Assembly (NCBI RefSeq): GCF_025231485.1
Contig: NZ_CP104003.1
Location: forward strand, 2,108,001-2,172,000
Length of the DNA stretch: 64,000 nt
Source of the DNA: Salinirubellus salinus
Lineage (GTDB): Archaea; Halobacteriota; Halobacteria; Halobacteriales; Haloarculaceae
Direction: 5' to 3'
Notes under the pieces: generated by a model
What the model was told of the DNA's origin: nothing
The model's database searches: none
The model's input: only the letters and a program-made list of their open reading frames with translations
In this document: positions 17,913-26,807 of the stretch, piece after piece
Position numbering within the stretch: position 1 is the stretch's first letter
Layout of the letters: each line of letters opens with the position of its first letter
Position numbers and translations under genes: made by a program

Positions 17913-18431
17913 TCAGCTATGTGACGGGGCTGTGGAGCCAGCGGCTTTCCGTCGAGCACGCTCGTGAAGGGCACGCTCCTCGATGGCAGTGGCCCACTGA
18001 CCGAGTTCGACGTAGACATCGTCGATTCGCTCCGGGTCGAATTCGAGGACATCAATCTCGGCGGGCGAGTCAGCATCGTATTCGTTGCGATAGTTCTCAA
18101 TGCGGTCGGTCAGCTCTGACACCCGGGTCTGCAGCTCGTCGACGGTATTCTCTCGCGCCAGCTCGTTCACACGCCGCCACTCGAAGTAGTCGTCGTTGCG
18201 CTCATATCGAACTGGCCGTCCCTCGTGTTTGATGACAATCCCGAGGTCGGCGTAGAAGGAGAGATGCGTCCGCGCAGACTCTGTCGAGCAATCGGCCCGC
18301 TCGGCGAGTTCAGCAGCAGTCATCGGATCTCGAGCGTGCAGTACTGCTCCATACACGCGCTGCTTCGTGTCTTCACCGTCGAACGGTCTATCAAATGGAG
18401 GCGGGCCGTCACGGTGAATCTCGTCGGTCAT
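17913..18431 (-). CDS. Winged-helix regulator, probable TumA-like antitoxin
   Basis: ATG 18431 (MTDEIHRDGPPPFDRPF) gives 172 residues; longer in-frame starts lack a plausible N-terminus. The HTH spans residues 28-75 (QRVYGAVLHARDPMTAAELA with CSTESARTHLSFYADLG). A conserved VRYERNDDYFEWRRVNELA precedes a coiled-coil stretch (LQTRVSELTDRIENYRNEY). This architecture recurs in haloarchaeal TrmB/ArsR-like single-domain regulators. The 2-bp gap to the TumE-like gene supports a toxin-antitoxin role with autoregulation. The palindrome-bearing promoter should lie in 18432-18480, where an AT-rich ACGTATATATTTC is visible. Confidence 0.7.
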   Translation of the reverse strand: MTDEIHRDGPPPFDRPFDGEDTKQRVYGAVLHARDPMTAAELAERADCSTESARTHLSFYADLGIVIKHEGRPVRYERNDDYFEWRRVNELARENTVDELQTRVSELTDRIENYRNEYDADSPAEIDVLEFDPERIDDVYVELGQWATAIEERALHERARRKAAGSTAPSHS

Positions 18432-18640
18432 ATCCCCACTAACGCACTTAACGTATATATTTCTTTTTTCACCCCAAATATATTGTGTTGAGGAGTCGTT
18501 CGTCTCCCCAACGGTCGGTCGCACTGCGTGGTTGTACGCTCAGACTCCGCAACCGAGCGAGCCGCTGTCGACTGCTCGCCCACCCAAGAGAGCGCAGGCC
18601 AGCAGTCTCCATCCCCACATCGGCAACAGCCCAGTTGAGT

Positions 18641-19630
18641 TCAGGACGCCAGCACGAGCGGTTCGTACCACCCGCGATTCTGCTCGTACCACTCGATGAA
18701 CTTCGCCACGCCCTCGCGGATGGTGTGGTCAGGCTCGTACCCCAGCAGGACGGAGGCCTTCGACGTGTCGGCGTGCGTGTGCTCGGCGTCCGCGTCGTGG
18801 CGGTCGGCGAACTCGAACTCCAAGTCGGGTGCAATCTCATCCCGGACGACCGCGGCCAACTCCCGGATCTCGATATTGTCCGTCGACCCGACGTTGACCG
18901 CCTCACCGTCGGCGGCGCCGGTCTCCATCAGTGCGAGATTCGCCTCCACCACGTCGTCGACGTAGGTGAAGTCCCGCGTCTGCGTCCCGTCGCCGTAGAT
19001 GATGGGCGACTCCCCGTTCATACACCGCGAGACGAAGTTCGAGATGGCCATGTTCGGACGCATTCGCGGGCCGTAGACCGTGAAGTAGCGCAACCCGACA
19101 AAGGGGAGGTCGTACACCTCACTGTAAGCACAGCCGTAGCGCTCGGCCGCCAGCTTCGATGCTCCATATGGCGACACTGGTGTCGTCGGATGCTGCTCGT
19201 CGTACGGGAGGTACTGCGGCTTGCCGTACACGGACGACGAGGAGGCCATCACGACGCGCTCGACATCGCTCGCACGCGCCGCGTCGAGCAAGTTCAGTGT
19301 TCCATCGACATTCACCTCGTCATACACACGCGGGTCGCTCACGCTGTCTCTGACGCCGGCTCTGCCCGCTTGGTGGTAGACGAACTGAGCATCCGAGACG
19401 AGGTCGCTCACGAGGTCCGCGTCGCGCACGTCGCCCTCGACGAACTCGTAGCCGCCCGCCTCGCTCGACGCACTCGCCTCGCGACAGACCTCGACGGTGT
19501 GTTCCTTGATGCCGAGGTCGTAGTACGGGTGCATCGCGTCGAGGGCGACCACGTCGTGGCCTTCGCGGACGAACCGCTCGGCGAGGTGGCCACCGATGAA
19601 GCCTGCGCCGCCGGTGACGAGTATCTGCAT
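18641..19630 (-). CDS. NAD-dependent sugar-nucleotide epimerase/dehydratase (GalE-like)
   Basis: ATG 19630 (MQILVTGGAGFIGGHLAERF) gives 329 residues of the extended short-chain dehydrogenase family. The N-terminal TGGAGFIG binds NAD. ASSSSVYGKPQYLPYDE and PVSPYGASKLAAERY contain the catalytic Ser and Tyr-x3-Lys. VGLRYFTVYGPRMRPNMA lies in the substrate pocket. Such enzymes interconvert UDP-sugars (4-epimerases, or UDP-glucuronate 4-epimerase) and feed glycan assembly. It sits upstream of the VapC gene on the same strand but about 77 bp away. Substrate identity is not determined by these motifs. Confidence 0.88.
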   Translation of the reverse strand: MQILVTGGAGFIGGHLAERFVREGHDVVALDAMHPYYDLGIKEHTVEVCREASASSEAGGYEFVEGDVRDADLVSDLVSDAQFVYHQAGRAGVRDSVSDPRVYDEVNVDGTLNLLDAARASDVERVVMASSSSVYGKPQYLPYDEQHPTTPVSPYGASKLAAERYGCAYSEVYDLPFVGLRYFTVYGPRMRPNMAISNFVSRCMNGESPIIYGDGTQTRDFTYVDDVVEANLALMETGAADGEAVNVGSTDNIEIRELAAVVRDEIAPDLEFEFADRHDADAEHTHADTSKASVLLGYEPDHTIREGVAKFIEWYEQNRGWYEPLVLAS

Positions 19631-19707
19631 GCCGGTGGCGTCGGCAGGGGTCGGCAAAAGAGCGTCGGGTCCACCTCAGCCAGAGCCTACCGGCCAGTTC
19701 TCCTCGT

Positions 19708-20112
19708 TCAGTAGCCGATTCGCTGTAGTCCGTCTACCGTGTCGAAATCACGGTCGTCGGAGACGACGGCCTCGTTCTTCTCCAGTGCTGTCGAAGCCAC
19801 GATGGCGTCGGCCGGCCCGAGCTTCGGCTTGCTGTCGCTCCGACGGTGCGTTCCCTCCAGTACACCCGCACGTGTCGCGATCGACTCGGTGAGGTCTACG
19901 GTCGGCTTACTGGCAAGGAGTCGACGATACGCACGCTGGTCCGTGACCTTGTACTCTCGCCGAGTCGTGTGCCCGATGGGGACGAACAGCTCGAACCAGA
20001 CGATAGTGGGGACGCGAAGGGGCACACCAGTACGCTCCAGCTCGGCCGCTCTCTCCAGCGCGCCCGGATCCTGGTCCTTCAGCGCGCCGAGAAAGTTGGT
20101 GTCGAGGATCAT
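19708..20112 (-). CDS. vapC: PIN-domain ribonuclease toxin VapC
   Basis: ATG 20112 (MILDTNFLGALKDQDPG) gives 134 residues. The PIN fold shows the first acidic residue in MILDTNF, the second in IVWFELF, the third in LGPADAIVASTALE and the fourth in VVSDDRDFDTV, so the four-acid metal site is complete. It should cleave RNA when freed from its antitoxin. The ATGA overlap (20109-20112) with the upstream vapB gene gives coupled translation. The pair sits between a nucleotide-sugar epimerase and a nucleotidyltransferase gene, an accessory-type insertion in the glycan region. Confidence 0.88.
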   Translation of the reverse strand: MILDTNFLGALKDQDPGALERAAELERTGVPLRVPTIVWFELFVPIGHTTRREYKVTDQRAYRRLLASKPTVDLTESIATRAGVLEGTHRRSDSKPKLGPADAIVASTALEKNEAVVSDDRDFDTVDGLQRIGY

Positions 20113-20345
20113 TCGTCGTGGAGGAGCCGCTCGACGGACTCGTCCTCGTCTTCCGTCGCCTCGATGAGTTCGCGCTCGGTTTCCCACCGTCCGCTGTCTT
20201 CGTCGTCGAACTCCGCCGCGAAGTCGAGCAACGTGTACTCACCCGTGAGCCGGTCTATGGCGTCCGAGAACGTCTCGTCGTCGCGCTTCTGGCTCTTGAT
20301 GCGCTCGTAGACATCCTCGTCCAGTCGGACGTTTTTCGTCCCCAT
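20109..20345 (-). CDS. vapB: VapB-type antitoxin
   Basis: ATG 20345 (MGTKNVRLDEDVYERIKSQK) gives 78 residues. The first 40 residues form a ribbon-helix-helix or related short DNA-binding domain, and the acidic C-terminus (EDEDESVERLLHDE) would wrap the toxin. It overlaps vapC by 4 bp. Autoregulation through the N-terminal domain is expected. A TATA-like GTATACAC lies close upstream (about 20351). Confidence 0.82.
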   Translation of the reverse strand: MGTKNVRLDEDVYERIKSQKRDDETFSDAIDRLTGEYTLLDFAAEFDDEDSGRWETERELIEATEDEDESVERLLHDE

Positions 20346-20428
20346 GTGTGTACGTCGTATACACACCAGTATCAGCGTTTCCCCGCTCGGCGAGCGGTAC
20401 GCACGAAGAACAGCGGTCGTCTCTCCGC

Positions 20429-21166
20429 TCAGTCGTCGGCCTCGACCGCCTCCCGCGCTTCCAGGATTCGCTCTTCGGCCTCCTCTCGGTCTTCGGGGTA
20501 GCCCACGTCGACACGCCAGCCGTCCATCCGAACCGCGTCGATGGTCCGCCCCGAGTGGATGAGCAGGTCGATGGCATCGCTCAGTTCGTATTCGCCGCGG
20601 TCGGAGGGCTGGACGAGGTGACAGGCGTGGAAGATAGCCGGCGAGAACGTATAGAAGCCCGTCATCACCAGATTCGTCGGTGGGTCGTCCGGCTTCTCGA
20701 CGACGGCCGTGATCTCACCGTAGTCGTTCGTATCACAGACGCCGTAGCGCGAGGCTTCCTCGTAGGGCACCTGCTCGACGAGGAAGGCGGCGTCGGCGCG
20801 GTCCTCGCGCTGGCGCTCGACGACGTCACCGAGGTTCGCCCGGAAGACGTTATCTCCGAGCATCAGCATGAAGTCGTCGTCGATGTGCTCTTCCACCGTG
20901 AGCAGGGCGTGGGCCAGCCCGTTCGCCTCGCGCTGGTGGCAGTACGTGATGGGCACCCCCTCGTACTCGTCCTCGTAGTGGCTGATGATGGCCTCCTTCT
21001 TGTAGCCGACCACGACGAGCAGTTCGTCCGCGCCGAGCTCGATGAGGCGGTCGAAGCAATCGGAGAGGATGGGGCGGTCCGCGACCTCGACGAGGGCTTT
21101 CGGCTTGTCCTCGGTCAGGGGCCGGAGTCTCGTCCCCTCACCGGCGGCGAGTACGACGGCTTGCAT
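20429..21166 (-). CDS. aglF: Sugar-1-phosphate nucleotidyltransferase (AglF/RmlA-like)
   Basis: ATG 21166 (MQAVVLAAGEGTRLRPLTED) gives 245 residues. The signature LAAGEGTRLRPLT plus KPKALVEVADRPI binds nucleotide and sugar phosphate, and FMLMLGDNVFRANL carries the metal-binding Asp. The enzyme makes UDP- or dTDP-glucose from sugar 1-phosphate and NTP. In Haloferax, AglF performs this step for the S-layer N-glycan. It lacks the hexapeptide acyltransferase tail of longer family members. Its promoter lies in a region carrying a transposase fossil (21294-21479). Confidence 0.85.
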   Translation of the reverse strand: MQAVVLAAGEGTRLRPLTEDKPKALVEVADRPILSDCFDRLIELGADELLVVVGYKKEAIISHYEDEYEGVPITYCHQREANGLAHALLTVEEHIDDDFMLMLGDNVFRANLGDVVERQREDRADAAFLVEQVPYEEASRYGVCDTNDYGEITAVVEKPDDPPTNLVMTGFYTFSPAIFHACHLVQPSDRGEYELSDAIDLLIHSGRTIDAVRMDGWRVDVGYPEDREEAEERILEAREAVEADD

Positions 21167-21293
21167 ACCCGGTGGGTGTACGAGCGCCGACAAATACCTT
21201 GTCTGTCGGACAGGGAACGAAGCGCGGGGGGTCCCGAGCGAAACGATGCTGATCAGACTTGTCGACTAACTCGGCGGCCGATCACTGTCGAGG

Positions 21294-21479
21294 TCATCGA
21301 CACATGACTGAAGTCGTGGGCTTGTCCGCGGACTCCCGGTCTGGCGACCCAGCATCGTTGGCGGTGTACTCGCCGTTCCCGTCCAACATCCCGGACTTCA
21401 GGGCGAGATGACCGTCGCCCAGCCCAGAGGGACGTTTGCCCTCCGATTCGGTTTCCTCGTGTAGTCTCTCGAGTGTCGA
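21294..21479 (-). pseudogene. C-terminal fragment of a TnpB (IS1341/IS605-type) protein
   Basis: The minus-strand frame from about 21479 to the stop at 21294 reads ERLHEETESEGKRPSGL, GDGHLALKSGMLDGNGEY and ESADKPTTSVMCR. This is the typical C-terminal end of haloarchaeal TnpB proteins (compare LQSGTLGPDGF in the intact copy at 51275-52480). The RuvC and zinc-ribbon parts are absent. The frame remains open toward 21515, into the 3' end of the surface-protein gene in another frame, so the insertion junction is close to that gene's stop. It is a decayed IS200/IS605-family element. Confidence 0.75.
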
Positions 21480-21486
21480 TTCCGAG

Positions 21487-24400
21487 CTACCACCAGTTAC
21501 GGAACTTCTGTCGTTCGTTCCGTCTGCGGTAGACCAAGCTGCACACGATGGCGAGAAGTGCCGCCACTAGCGTCACGGCGGGACCGAAGCCCGCGCCGGT
21601 CTGAGTGGTCGTCGATGGCTCATCGGTCGACTGCTCAACCGTGGAATCCGCTCTCGTGTTCGCGGTCACTGTCGCAGTCTCTGCCGTAGCTGTCGGTTCG
21701 GGTGTCGCCGTCGACTGACGTGCCACTACCCGGACCGCCCCGGCCGACTGCTCGCCGACCGCCAATGCGTACGTTCCTGCTGTCTCGAAGCCCGGTTCGA
21801 GGGTCACGGTACGGGTCGAGTTGGGGGCGATGTCGACCGCCGTTGTCGCCACGATGGACCCGTTAGCAGTCAGGTTCACAGTGAACGTCCCCGCTGCACT
21901 GCCCCGGTTCTCGACCGTCGCCATCACGGCAGCAGACTCGCCAGCCTCAAGCGTGTCTGTGCCGACTTGCGCGTCCGTCACTGCGAACGCGGGCGCAACT
22001 GACGCGATGGTGAACACCGAGAGTCCCGGCGAGGTGGCCACGAGCGTGTAGTGGGTGTCACTCTCGCCGACGACAGTGGTCGGCAGGCGGTTCCAGCCGT
22101 CGGTCTCCTCGCGGTACACGACCACCGACGCTGGCGTGGTGTCCAGGTCCTCAAGCTGGGACTTGCGCACGTCGACGGTGAGGGTCACGTCGTCGATGTT
22201 CTCGTCGGGAACGGTGTGAGAGACGGTGACATAGCCGACCGCTCGCGCGCCCGTTTCGGCTTCAAAATCACGGGGCCCATCGTCGCCCGTGTCGCGCTCG
22301 GGCTGGGTATCGCTCGCCGTCACGTCGAGGGTGAACTCACTGTCTCGATCGAGAGTCAGTTGGAGCCGCGACATCATAACAGACTGGCCGTCGTCGCCAT
22401 CGGTAGTCCCACCATCGGACGCCTCGACGCTGATGTCGACGGACTGGTCGGCACTCGCGTTCGAGACGGTCGCGGTCCACCCTGCCGTGCCGTTCTGCTT
22501 GGTGGAGACCTCCACCTGCGGCGTCGTCGACTCGTTGAGAGTCTGGTTGTGGGCCGTCGTGTCGTTTCGGACGATGATCGTCTTGGTGTCGCTGTCGGTC
22601 TTGCCGACTTCGTCCTCGACAGTCAGTGTCGCGGTGTAGGTCCCCGGCTGGCGGTAGATGGTCTGTTTCCGCGGGAGGTTCCCCTCGACGGTGCCGTCAC
22701 TGGTGAAGTCCCAGCGATAGCGGGCGATGTCCATGTCGTCGGTGGAATTCGACCCGTCGAGGACGACCACCGAACCCGGCTCGACGGTGACGTTCTCACC
22801 AGCGTCGGCGGTGGGCGGCCGTTCGTCTTGCTGGCGCTTGCGTTCCTGAATGGAGATTCCGTCCGATTCGATACTCACGGTGATTGATTCCGCAGCAGTC
22901 TGGCCCGCGGCGTCAGTGACGGTTAGTCTAGCGGTGTAGCTTCCGGCATCGGCGTAGGTGTGTGTCGCGGTTTGGCCGGTTGCCGTGGTGCCGTCGCCAA
23001 AGTCCCACTGGTAGGACGCGATCTCATTGTTGTCGGTCGATCCACTGGCGTCGAAAGATATTGCAGTACCCTCCTCCGCGGGGTTCGGATCGGTGGTCGA
23101 CGAGGCGACGGGCGCGGTGATATCAACAGTTACAGGACTCGACGCGACAGCTTGGCTCCCGCCGTTACTGGCGGCGTCGGTCGCATCCACACTGACTGAC
23201 TGGTCACCCTCGGTCGGTGCCGACCCAACGGTGACAGTCGCGCTGTACTGATCGTCTGCCGTCGTCGAGTCCGGGCCGTCGTCGTCGAGCGTGACTGTCC
23301 CAGCGTCAAACGCGCTCGCATCGGCCTCGATTGTCGAAATCGTGTTGCTGTCGGTGACGGTGGCCGTGACCTGGATGGTGTCCCCGTCGGTGACGATGCC
23401 GTTCTCATCGGTGACGTCCGTGAGCGTGACATCGCTGATGCTCGGTGCGGTGGTGTCGACAGTCATGGAAGTCGACGCGACAGCCTGTTTCCCGCCGTTA
23501 CTGGCGGTGTCGGTCGCACCCACACGGACTAACTGGTCTCCCTCGATCGGTGCCGCACCGACAATCAGCGTGGCGCTGTACTGGTCGTCCGAGGCCGCGG
23601 AGTTCGGCCCATCGTCGTCGAGCGTGACCGTGCCCGCATCGAACGTGCTCGCGTCGGCCTCGACCGTCGAAATCGTGTTGCTGTCGGTGACAGTGGCGGT
23701 TATCTGGACGGTATCCCCGTCGGTGACGATACCGTTCCCGTCGGTGATGTCCGTGAGTGTGACGCCGTTGATGCTCGGTGCGGTGGTATCGACGGTCAGA
23801 GAAGTCGACGGGACAGCCTGGCTCCCGCCATTACCGGAGGCGTCGGTCGCACCCACACTGACTAACTGGTCTCCCTCGGTCGGTGCCGCACCAACGGTGA
23901 AAGTCGCGCTGTACCGGTCATCCGAGGCCACGGAGTTCGGCCCGTCGTCTTCGAGGGTGACTGTCCCCGCATCGAACGCGTTCGCGTAGGCCTCGACCGT
24001 CGCAATCGTGCTGGCGTCCGCGACCGTTGCTGTGATCTGGACGGTGTCGCCGGCCGTGACGACACCATCGCCGTCAGTCACGTCTGTGAGTGTGACGCTG
24101 GCGACAGCCGGTGGCTTGATGTCTTGGACGACGACGTCCCGCGTATCGCTGTCTACGTTGCCTGCAGCGTCTCTGACAGTGAGTGTCGCCGTGAACGTGC
24201 CGGGGGTGTCGTAGTAGTGCGTTACCGACTCGCCGGTGGCAGTCTCGCCATCGCCGAAGTCCCACTCGAACGAGGCAATGTCGATATTGTCACTCGATCC
24301 CGATCCGTCAAATCGGACGTCTGTGAACTGATCGACAGTCACGTCCGACCCGACGACTGCGACAGGGTCGACTTGATCTTCGACCGTGACCGTCGTCGTG

Positions 24401-25776
24401 TAGTCGTTGCCGCCCCAGGTCGCAGTAATCGTCGCCGTCCCCGGACTGACCGCAGAGACGGTACCGTCTGAATCGACGGTCGCCACGGTCGTGTCGCTAC
24501 TGCTGTAACTCGACACGCCCGTCCCGGTCTCGGTCGACCCGTCGACGAACGTGCCAGTGACCGAGACCGTCGTCTGACCGGTCGTGGCAATGGATGACTG
24601 GCCCGCGTCCACCGACACGGATTCGAGCGACCAGCGCAGTCGCGGATAGCTATCGGTGACCAGCCAGGTCGTATCGTAGTCGAACTCGGGGAGGTTCGTC
24701 TTGGCATCGAGACCGGTCATCTCCGCAGTCGTGAGTCCCGTCGCACCGCTGGCGGACGAATCCGCACCGGTCGCCTCCGTGTCCCAGTACGATTCGGTCA
24801 CGAACGCAGAGCGGCCCGGGTCCGGCTCGAGTCCCTTGACACCCATGAATCCACCGTCCCGGTAGTTGGAACCGGCTTTCGTGGTCGCACCGGCAGCGTA
24901 GGAGCGCTCGATGGTTCCGTTGTTCATCCCGACGTATCCGGCGGGATTCGTCGAGTCCGAGGTGGAAGAGACATCACTCGTGGTGTACGTCGCCTCGACG
25001 GTACTCACGTCGAAGCCGTCCACACTCGAGGAGGCGTCCGCATCGAGATGCCACCCGAAGAATCCGCCGACGGTCGACTCGTACTTGGAGGTTAGGTACC
25101 GCTCCCCGACGTCACCTGCCGTATAGGACTCTTGCACGGTAGTGAACGCGGCGTACCCAATCAGGCCACCGACGAACTCGTCGCCCCGAACCGTCGTCGT
25201 CGTCGCCACCTTCCGGACCGTCACCTTGTTGGCCGGGTCTCGGTCGAATTCGCTGCCCTTCGAGCCGCCGGTCGTCCCGGCGAGGGCGCCGACAAATCGC
25301 CCGCCTTCGACCCGTCCCCCCTCAAGGACGACGTGTTCGAGGGTCGCCTGCTCGGCGTACCCGAACAGACCTACTCTGCTCTCCAACGGCCTGTCGATAG
25401 TCAGCCCCGAGATGGTGTGGCCCTGCCCGTCGAAGCTGCCGGTGAACGCCGGTCCCCCGTAGCGTGGGTCCTCTCCGATCGGGACGAAGCCCTTGCCGCC
25501 GTTCCAACTGCCCGTCTCGCTCGCGTCGATATCGCCGGTCAAGACGTAGTTCTTATCCAACTGCTCATTGATACACTGGAGCTGGTCCAGGCTGCCGACC
25601 TGATACGGATCGGCGACTGTGCCGGACCCACTGTAGCTGACACTGCTACAGTCCGGTGCGTCTGCGACTGCTGTGCCCGAAAAGGCAGTGAAACCAACAC
25701 ACAGCGAGGCAATCACGAAGGCAGACAGAACCAGCGACCGTTTGTAACTGCGTCCCGTCACGCCACTACTCCCCAC
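21487..25776 (-). CDS. Large PKD/Big2/GLUG surface protein with PGF-CTERM-like tail
   Basis: This 1429-residue secreted protein starts MGSSGVTGRSYKRSLVL with a signal peptide to about residue 38. In order: GLUG-type beta repeats (45-380; VGLFGYAEQATLEHV), a Big2 domain (about 385-468), a PKD domain (about 470-552; EWDFGDGETATGESVTH) and three tandem repeats of about 111 residues (about 556-890). Two more PKD domains (about 890-1070), a PGF-pre-PGF domain (about 1085-1260), a CARDB-like domain (about 1265-1355) and a Thr-rich linker follow. The terminal span TLVAALLAIVCSLVYRRR comes after AGFGPAV. The archaeosortase signal PGF is AGF here, so the anchor may be a variant. It is likely a cell-surface adhesin. 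Confidence 0.88.
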   Translation of the reverse strand: MGSSGVTGRSYKRSLVLSAFVIASLCVGFTAFSGTAVADAPDCSSVSYSGSGTVADPYQVGSLDQLQCINEQLDKNYVLTGDIDASETGSWNGGKGFVPIGEDPRYGGPAFTGSFDGQGHTISGLTIDRPLESRVGLFGYAEQATLEHVVLEGGRVEGGRFVGALAGTTGGSKGSEFDRDPANKVTVRKVATTTTVRGDEFVGGLIGYAAFTTVQESYTAGDVGERYLTSKYESTVGGFFGWHLDADASSSVDGFDVSTVEATYTTSDVSSTSDSTNPAGYVGMNNGTIERSYAAGATTKAGSNYRDGGFMGVKGLEPDPGRSAFVTESYWDTEATGADSSASGATGLTTAEMTGLDAKTNLPEFDYDTTWLVTDSYPRLRWSLESVSVDAGQSSIATTGQTTVSVTGTFVDGSTETGTGVSSYSSSDTTVATVDSDGTVSAVSPGTATITATWGGNDYTTTVTVEDQVDPVAVVGSDVTVDQFTDVRFDGSGSSDNIDIASFEWDFGDGETATGESVTHYYDTPGTFTATLTVRDAAGNVDSDTRDVVVQDIKPPAVASVTLTDVTDGDGVVTAGDTVQITATVADASTIATVEAYANAFDAGTVTLEDDGPNSVASDDRYSATFTVGAAPTEGDQLVSVGATDASGNGGSQAVPSTSLTVDTTAPSINGVTLTDITDGNGIVTDGDTVQITATVTDSNTISTVEADASTFDAGTVTLDDDGPNSAASDDQYSATLIVGAAPIEGDQLVRVGATDTASNGGKQAVASTSMTVDTTAPSISDVTLTDVTDENGIVTDGDTIQVTATVTDSNTISTIEADASAFDAGTVTLDDDGPDSTTADDQYSATVTVGSAPTEGDQSVSVDATDAASNGGSQAVASSPVTVDITAPVASSTTDPNPAEEGTAISFDASGSTDNNEIASYQWDFGDGTTATGQTATHTYADAGSYTARLTVTDAAGQTAAESITVSIESDGISIQERKRQQDERPPTADAGENVTVEPGSVVVLDGSNSTDDMDIARYRWDFTSDGTVEGNLPRKQTIYRQPGTYTATLTVEDEVGKTDSDTKTIIVRNDTTAHNQTLNESTTPQVEVSTKQNGTAGWTATVSNASADQSVDISVEASDGGTTDGDDGQSVMMSRLQLTLDRDSEFTLDVTASDTQPERDTGDDGPRDFEAETGARAVGYVTVSHTVPDENIDDVTLTVDVRKSQLEDLDTTPASVVVYREETDGWNRLPTTVVGESDTHYTLVATSPGLSVFTIASVAPAFAVTDAQVGTDTLEAGESAAVMATVENRGSAAGTFTVNLTANGSIVATTAVDIAPNSTRTVTLEPGFETAGTYALAVGEQSAGAVRVVARQSTATPEPTATAETATVTANTRADSTVEQSTDEPSTTTQTGAGFGPAVTLVAALLAIVCSLVYRRRNERQKFRNWW
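23110..24108 (-). repeat. Three tandem ~333-bp repeats inside the surface-protein gene
   Basis: Three near-identical units of about 333 bp (111 codons) lie at about 23110-23442, 23443-23775 and 23776-24108. Each encodes VTLTDVTDGDG or a close variant, then a GDTVQITATVTD-like block, DDGPNS and VDTTAP. Nucleotide identity is high enough for recombination to change copy number. The units look like bacterial Ig-type domains. Confidence 0.85.
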
Positions 25777-25938
25777 CGTCCGGGCCGTCGATCGCCATCG
25801 GCGACCCTCGCTACATCTGTCACGCTCATTAAACCAACAGACTGGTCAGTTCAGTGTTATAGTCATTCCCTGAGACGATGTTTCAGCATCCGAGATTTAC
25901 CTCGATACACTAACAATTCAGCGGTCTGTATATTGAGC

Positions 25939-26742
25939 ATGGACTACTACGAGAGCGACCCACACCTGTTGCTTGATCGGGCACCGATGTTAGAAGCGAC
26001 TCGCGGCGACTCACTCGACCGGTCGCAGTTGCAGGACGAACTCGATATCTCACGCGCGACCGCCTACCGACGAACGTCTACCCTCACAGAGCATGGGATG
26101 CTCGAAAAAACGCCGGCTGGCTACCAGACAACCGGATCCGGCCGTGCCGTACTCGAGGCCGTCGAGCAGTTCAAGCGCTCGCTGGCGGCTATCGACAAGC
26201 TGGAACCGCTGCTCGCACAACTGTCGGCACCTGAACTCACGCGGAACGTCCACCTGTTTGCGGACGCCGACCTCCACGTCGCCAGGCCCCAGAACCCGAA
26301 CGAACCCATCGAACCGTGGCTCGAACACTTCGACGAGTTCGATTACGCTCGAAGCTTGGTCGTCGCCGGCTGTCCCCCGAAAGTGACCGAGCTGGGTATC
26401 AAGCACGCACAGAACGGCGTCGATTTCGAGGCCATCTGTACGCCGCTTGCCCTCCAGGCAGACCAGAACGCCTCCGAAGAGGCCTTCGAGACGATCGCCA
26501 ACGCCGACGCACCAGCGCTGTACACCCATCCCGCACTCCCCTTCACTATGGGAATCATTGACGACGTGGTCATCATCGGTGGCTTCGACGATGAGACATC
26601 GCTACCCGTCGCCTCCCTCACCACCGAGAATCCAGAGGCTCGAAGGTGGGCCGAGGACCTCTATCGCCGGTGCAAGCGTGATGCAGAAGAACTCGATTTC
26701 GTCGAGATAGACAGTAGTATCCAGTCATCGACCCACGACTGA
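25939..26742 (+). CDS. HTH regulator with FilR1-like sensor domain
   Basis: ATG 25939 (MDYYESDPHLLLDRAPMLEA) gives 267 residues. An N-terminal winged helix (LQDELDISRATAYRRTSTLT, then LEKTPAGYQTTGSGRAVLE) is followed by a C-terminal domain of about 150 residues with VVAGCPPKVTELGIK and GIIDDVVIIGGFDDETSL. This layout matches the haloarchaeal FilR1-type regulators that bind small ligands through the C-terminal domain. The last codons (SSTHD and stop) lie inside an IS200/IS605-like hairpin at 26733-26750, so the native C-terminus may have been replaced. It is divergent from the surface protein and could control it. Confidence 0.75.
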   Translation: MDYYESDPHLLLDRAPMLEATRGDSLDRSQLQDELDISRATAYRRTSTLTEHGMLEKTPAGYQTTGSGRAVLEAVEQFKRSLAAIDKLEPLLAQLSAPELTRNVHLFADADLHVARPQNPNEPIEPWLEHFDEFDYARSLVVAGCPPKVTELGIKHAQNGVDFEAICTPLALQADQNASEEAFETIANADAPALYTHPALPFTMGIIDDVVIIGGFDDETSLPVASLTTENPEARRWAEDLYRRCKRDAEELDFVEIDSSIQSSTHD

Positions 26743-26750
26743 AGCCGTGG
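26733..26750 (+). mobile_element. IS200/IS605-type terminal hairpin
   Basis: CCACGACTGAAGCCGTGG forms a 5-bp stem with an 8-nt ACTGAAGC loop, the motif found at right ends of haloarchaeal IS1341/IS605 elements (also echoed at 21302-21320). It contains the stop codon of the upstream regulator gene (26740-26742). No tnpA or tnpB is attached, so this is a solo end. Confidence 0.55.
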
Positions 26751-26807
26751 ACTTCCTCCTTGCATCTACGTGAATATCCGTCCTGGGTGGGTTGTGTAGG
26801 AATGGTC

